A DNA stretch of 64,000 nt from Xiphydria camelus. Taxonomy: Eukaryota > Arthropoda > Insecta > Hymenoptera > Xiphydriidae. The stretch lies in NCBI GenBank assembly GCA_963678675.1, contig OY783196.1, positions 27,630,827-27,694,826 on the forward strand. Reading direction: 5' to 3'. Positions 59,491-64,000 of the stretch are shown piece by piece; positions within the stretch are counted from its first letter, which is position 1, and every line of letters begins with the position of its first letter. The notes under the pieces are model-generated. The model had not been told where the DNA came from. It made no database searches and saw nothing but the letters and a program-made list of their open reading frames with translations. The position numbers were made by a program, and so were the translations under genes.

Positions 59491-60262
59491 AAAATCATTT
59501 ATTTCCCGTGTACCGCGGGCCGTCCGCGATAAATCGACCCGTATAAACTCAATCCAATGAACCATCGACCGAGTCCCGTACAATCCCGAACGGGAAAGTC
59601 CGGAACTCGTGATTCGCCGTGGAGATTGCCCGGACAGGTCATTTAACTTTTACGCGATTCGAAACAGAGGAGGGATCGCGCCATCAAACCTACCCGATAG
59701 AGGACGAATCCCACGGGCATCGATCCACTTCGTGTCGTTCCGGTCTCGTGCGGTTCAGTTTTTGCGATTTCGTTGCGCCTCGCAATCATTTTATTCGCGC
59801 GGGAGCTTCGTGCTTCGAAAACGGGGATAGGTTTTGACGAAAATTAAAGGAAAAGTGGAAAGTTTCCTCCTCGTTGTGAAAGCAGACGTGAGCGTGAAAT
59901 AAAAATTGATCGTGTTGACTGATTCGTCACTTTTTTGCAAATGTACTCCAGTTACACGAGCACATCGAGACACCCCGGATACCTCCGCGTCGATATCGAA
60001 CGACTGCGGCACAATTCGAGCTCACCCACCCGACCGCGCGACGGTTGGCTCCATTGTAAAAAAGGAGCACGCGCACCCGTGTCTCTCTGACACTTTTTAT
60101 ATTAAATATCACATATAAACCTCGCTCTGCGCATAATACCCAGCGGATATCAACCGAGAAAGATGTATTGCTCCGAATTCAACCCCGTTTCCTCTTCGGG
60201 TAGGACGGAAATTCTAAGCGAAAACAAGGTGTCAACCCGACGTAATATAGTGAACCGAACCT

Positions 60263-60311
<49 letters not shown>

Positions 60312-63300
60312 TGTGTGTGGATATAGGTACACCGATGATGGAAGATATATCGGAAAGACGAGAAGAGAGGGAGGCTCGCCTTGACACGTGAAACGATTGT
60401 GCAACAAAAGAGGGATAACGAAAGAAAACGTCCTCTAGACCCTGCGAGTCCGCCGAAGAGAGGGATGAAATTTGCCGTACGCCGCGCGCGATATTTCACC
60501 TCGAGGAAACAAAAGCCGATGGCTGTGATGACTGAAGTTTCGCCTCGTATAGCAATTCCTACGTTGTCCCGTATAGCTTGAGTGTACTTCGAAAATCTTT
60601 AGGATTATATCCCATAAAACTGCAGAGAAGATTAAACTCGAGAAACTGTCGCCGGAAGATTACTCGAGCTTTATAAGCGGGCTAACTTTCGTAACGCGGG
60701 TAATCGTGCATCAATGTGTCTCGGGAACGTTCTACATACGTAAGTATAGATTACCGACGATCCCCCGTAACTACAGTTGAAGGAAGAACGACGATTTTGA
60801 CGTAAAAGTCTTTTCTCCACCGCAATAAGGGTGTAGAAACTCGGATTTCGCTCGTTTCTCTTCTGCTGCAATAACGAAGGATACGTGTTGTGACGTGGGA
60901 TTTGTTCCTATACGTTGGAAAAGTTTTGAAACAGTCTGGCGTGATTCGAGCGAAATCAATAAGTGTGGCGCACGAAGCGGTTCGCCTTGTGGAAGGCTTT
61001 CGAGAGTCAACCGAAGGACTGAAGGTAGGTACGGTACAAGTATTTTATTTTTTTTTCAGTCAACTTGGTCTATAAATCATGCTACCCGAGAAGAACAATT
61101 TCCACCCCTTCGTCGGATCTTGGTGTCCCGCTAAAACCTGTTGCCTGCTACTTTCGCCCGTCTGGGGCATCGGAACTTGAATCTCGGGTGCGTCAGGCTG
61201 CGGTATTTCTACCGTCAAACAAATACAGCAAAATCCTCGAAGTCACGAGTCACGAGCGCGCTCCAGAATTAATTTTTCAAACGACTCGCTACCGTATACG
61301 GGACCATAAAAAAAATCAATTCGGCCGAGGCATAATTCGAACCTTTCGCCGCGTCGACGTATTCGACAATGCGGAGGCATAATAAAAGCGACACGTGCCC
61401 CCGTAGGACATCTTTTTACTCGCGCAAGGAAGGACTTTTTACGAGAAAATGCTTTTAAAGCGCGAGCAAAACGCGCTCCTCGCCAGCTGCCACGTCTCCC
61501 GAATCGATCCGACATTTAATTAAAGCCCCTTCGCGCGTACACATTTCACAGTGCCCTCGATATTCGATGCACCGCTGAGCTTCTTGGAGAAAATTGCACG
61601 AGTTACAGAGCCGAGGTTCTCTCTTCTCGGGCAGAAATATCCTCCTCTCTCTATCCTCGTTTCAAGTTCTGCTCTTTCCACCGATGCTCGACCTATCACC
61701 CACCCTCCTTCTCCCTCTCTTTATTTTTCCTCTTTCAGTCGGTCGATTCGTAACCGCAATTCTGAGAAATTATTTCCTGCCGGCGAGAAAGTAGTAGCTA
61801 CTATTTTTAAACTTCGGTCGGTCCGGCGAGCGCTTCCGGCTTTTATATACGGAATTATTTTCATCGGAGGTACAAGATTGTAGGTACCGTCCGGACGAAA
61901 GTAGATAACGATATACGAACGAGTCGATCACTTCGGTATAGTTCGACTCTGCGTCGAATAGGGACCCTGGGGAACCGCGGTCGTCTTTCGCGTGAGATTT
62001 ATCGAGTAATACTTAGGAAATAAGAAGAAAAATGTGGATACGCGCGCGCGCGACAGATGTGAGAGCGTCTCTCCTAGATATGTATTTCAGTTTGACTCTG
62101 TCGGTTTAAAAAAAAAACATTTTTTTTCATCGTCTCTTTGGAATTATTTACTCGAAATGTGCGGAGGAGCGGTGGCTTTTTAATCGCCGAGGAACGAGAA
62201 AAGGGACGATCGAACAAAAATTTCGAAATACGATGGAATAAAAAAAGGTAAATGTTCGATACGAAGCTTCGATTAAAAATAAAAATGCGGTTCCTCCTCT
62301 GTGCGAACGATCGCCCCGTACAATGAGCTTTTCGCGTGACGCCGTTATTTATTCTTGCGAATTGCGTGTGCGAGGCTCTCGATACACACGTGTAGGTATC
62401 CGACGTTTCTTTACAAGTGGGGTACGCGAGAAGGCGGTGTCAAATTCTATGAAAGACTTGGAAAACGACAGAGCGATATCAAACAAAACAAAAAGCCATC
62501 GGAAGTGGAAAGAATGCTTTTCGCCTGTTTTTCACAAAGCGAGATAAATGCTATCGTTTACTACTGCAAAAAAAAAATGTTCCATCGAGCTTTTCAATTT
62601 TTACGCAATCCAACACTTTGAAAGGATCTCTCCCTCCTTTTATACGCGATAAGAAATTCAATTCCGCGCTATAAAAATCGCAACCTCCAAGGTCCGCGGT
62701 AAATATTTACCCGGAAAGATGGAAATCATTAATAATTTATATTTAGGGGAGGTGTATATAGATACAATCGTTTCGCGAAAACAGTTCGTCTCCCGCTGCG
62801 GCTTCGGCAAAGGATAATAAATTAGAGACCCACCGACGCGACGGCATACATAAACAGCGGTAACTTTCTCGATTAATTCGCGCGATCGAGTAATCGTTAT
62901 CGCTTACGAGACGCGACGTCGACGAAGCGGGAGGGCGAGATTAATATACCGAAACGATCTTTAGAAAAGTTACGGCACGCGGATAACGAGGGACCAACGC
63001 GGAGTGGCTCAAATGTAACCCCGTTCATCCCCTGCGCACAGGTAAGCAGATTTATCCGTCTCTCTCGTTAACGTCCAGACGTTGATCGAGAGCAGGTGGG
63101 TGGAGGGGGGTGAAGAGGGCGAGAAAGGTCCGAGGATGTCGAAGGGTGCCTCCCCGATCGCCCCCTTCTGATGGAGTACCGCGATAAGCCGACGGGAGAC
63201 CGTTATTTCGCGCGTCTAATGTGAAATCGGATATCGCGCCTCGTATAACGCCTACCGCGACCGTCCCTCCCCTCCCCCTCCGTCATCACCTCCCACGCCG

Positions 63301-64000
63301 GGAAAAAAAAATCCGACAATATAATTCCAAACATTCATCCCATCCAACGGCCGACTACCCGCGGCGGGCGAATCAATCATTCGCCCTTGCTTTATTTTCC
63401 GTCTTACACCCGTGGAATCTATTCAATCGCCGGATTTAATTGTGATTAATACATCCAACCCCTACGCGCGAAACGCGAACCGGGCTTCGTTCGCCATCCC
63501 GTGACGACGTCACCAATTGCAGGTAGATACTTGTGCAATCGAGAGGGTCGAGCGTGGGAGATCTCGAGAGACGCGTATTTTGGGGGTGCAGAAATTGCAG
63601 GGGATTGGTTAACGCGTCGAGAAATGAGAGCGAGTGATTTTTCGTCTATTGTCTAGATGTTTTCACGCGTTAATCGAGTTTCGTAGAAAAGCATAGAAGA
63701 AGCGAGATACAAGGGTAACCACTGGAGAATAAGGATGAGGGATGAAACGCGAACGCGAAATGAGACGGAATGAAATAAGGGTAGACGACGAAAAAGTGAG
63801 GGATGGGAAGAGAGGTTCGTTGGTTTTGAGAGACTGCACTAAAATTGACGTTGCTTTTAGCCAAATAAATTGATAGCCCACCACGGGGGAACGACGATAA
63901 TCTGTATTCTTTTGTCTCGCGGCCCTCTGACGGGATTCGACGGATTATCGGTCGAGAGTGAAAGCCGTTTCTCCGGTCGTATAAATATGGATGCGAGAAC
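59491..64000. other. Unassigned sequence with one microsatellite, no gene seen
   Basis: (GA)n followed by (GT)5 is at 60267-60319. A strong donor-like CACAGGTAAGC is at about 63035-63045, and GAAGGTAGGTAC at about 61021-61032, but neither has a recognisable exon before it. Other frames (for example 61065-61382 and 61551-61883) lack motifs. CG alternation at about 62041-62051. Confidence 0.35.
60267..60319. repeat. (GA)n(GT)n compound microsatellite
   Basis: About 43 bases of GA repeats pass directly into about 10 bases of GT repeats. No interruption is seen. Confidence 0.95.

Overview
This is nuclear DNA of an insect, most probably a hymenopteran and plausibly an ant. Three things point that way: a single animal-type coding exon with a spliced structure, very CpG-rich and undepleted DNA (including a 20-base pure CG run at 47137-47156), and a dense load of short foldback DNA transposons. 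No bacterial-style gene organisation, tRNA, rRNA or CRISPR array was found. The order and species are inference; I could run no search.

The only protein-coding gene I can support is the last exon of a serotonin receptor of the 5-HT1 type, on the plus strand. It begins at one of the acceptors at 7786, 7834 or 7909 and stops at 8461-8463. It encodes the end of the third cytoplasmic loop, TM6 with CWLP, TM7 with NPIIY, helix 8 and a C-tail ending in ESFL. The earlier exons are not recognisable here. They may lie upstream of the window or be hidden in the first 7.7 kb, so DNA before the exon is probably intron and DNA after it 3' UTR or intergenic.

Most of the remaining 63 kb is intergenic or intronic DNA seeded with non-autonomous elements. 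I group them by shared sequence. Family A (five copies, termini CAGAGAAAAAG), family B (four copies) with an associated block C (two copies), family D (termini CCCAGGCGGAAAA; four fuller copies and one end), E (two), H (two), I (two) and J (two). Single elements with clear ends include a pogo/Tigger-like element at 23419-23714, TTAA-flanked palindromic elements at 45456-46049 and 49064-49640, a probable TTAA element at 47483-47695, and an 815-bp hairpin element with TATA duplications at 15143-15957. There is also a roughly 1 kb nested element at 2286-3336 and a solo LTR on the minus strand at 57368-57962 flanked by AGCA repeats.

Other notable content: a nuclear copy of the start of mitochondrial nad1 at about 28699-28833; a three-unit array of about 311-bp palindromic repeats at 31930-33100; and two degraded, related coding-like segments near 36 kb and 45 kb, each split at the same place by a different transposon family. 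The rest (roughly 12-14, 16-20, 26-27, 30-31, 36-39, 46-49, 54-57 and 58-64 kb) shows only short chance reading frames, microsatellites and unassigned sequence.
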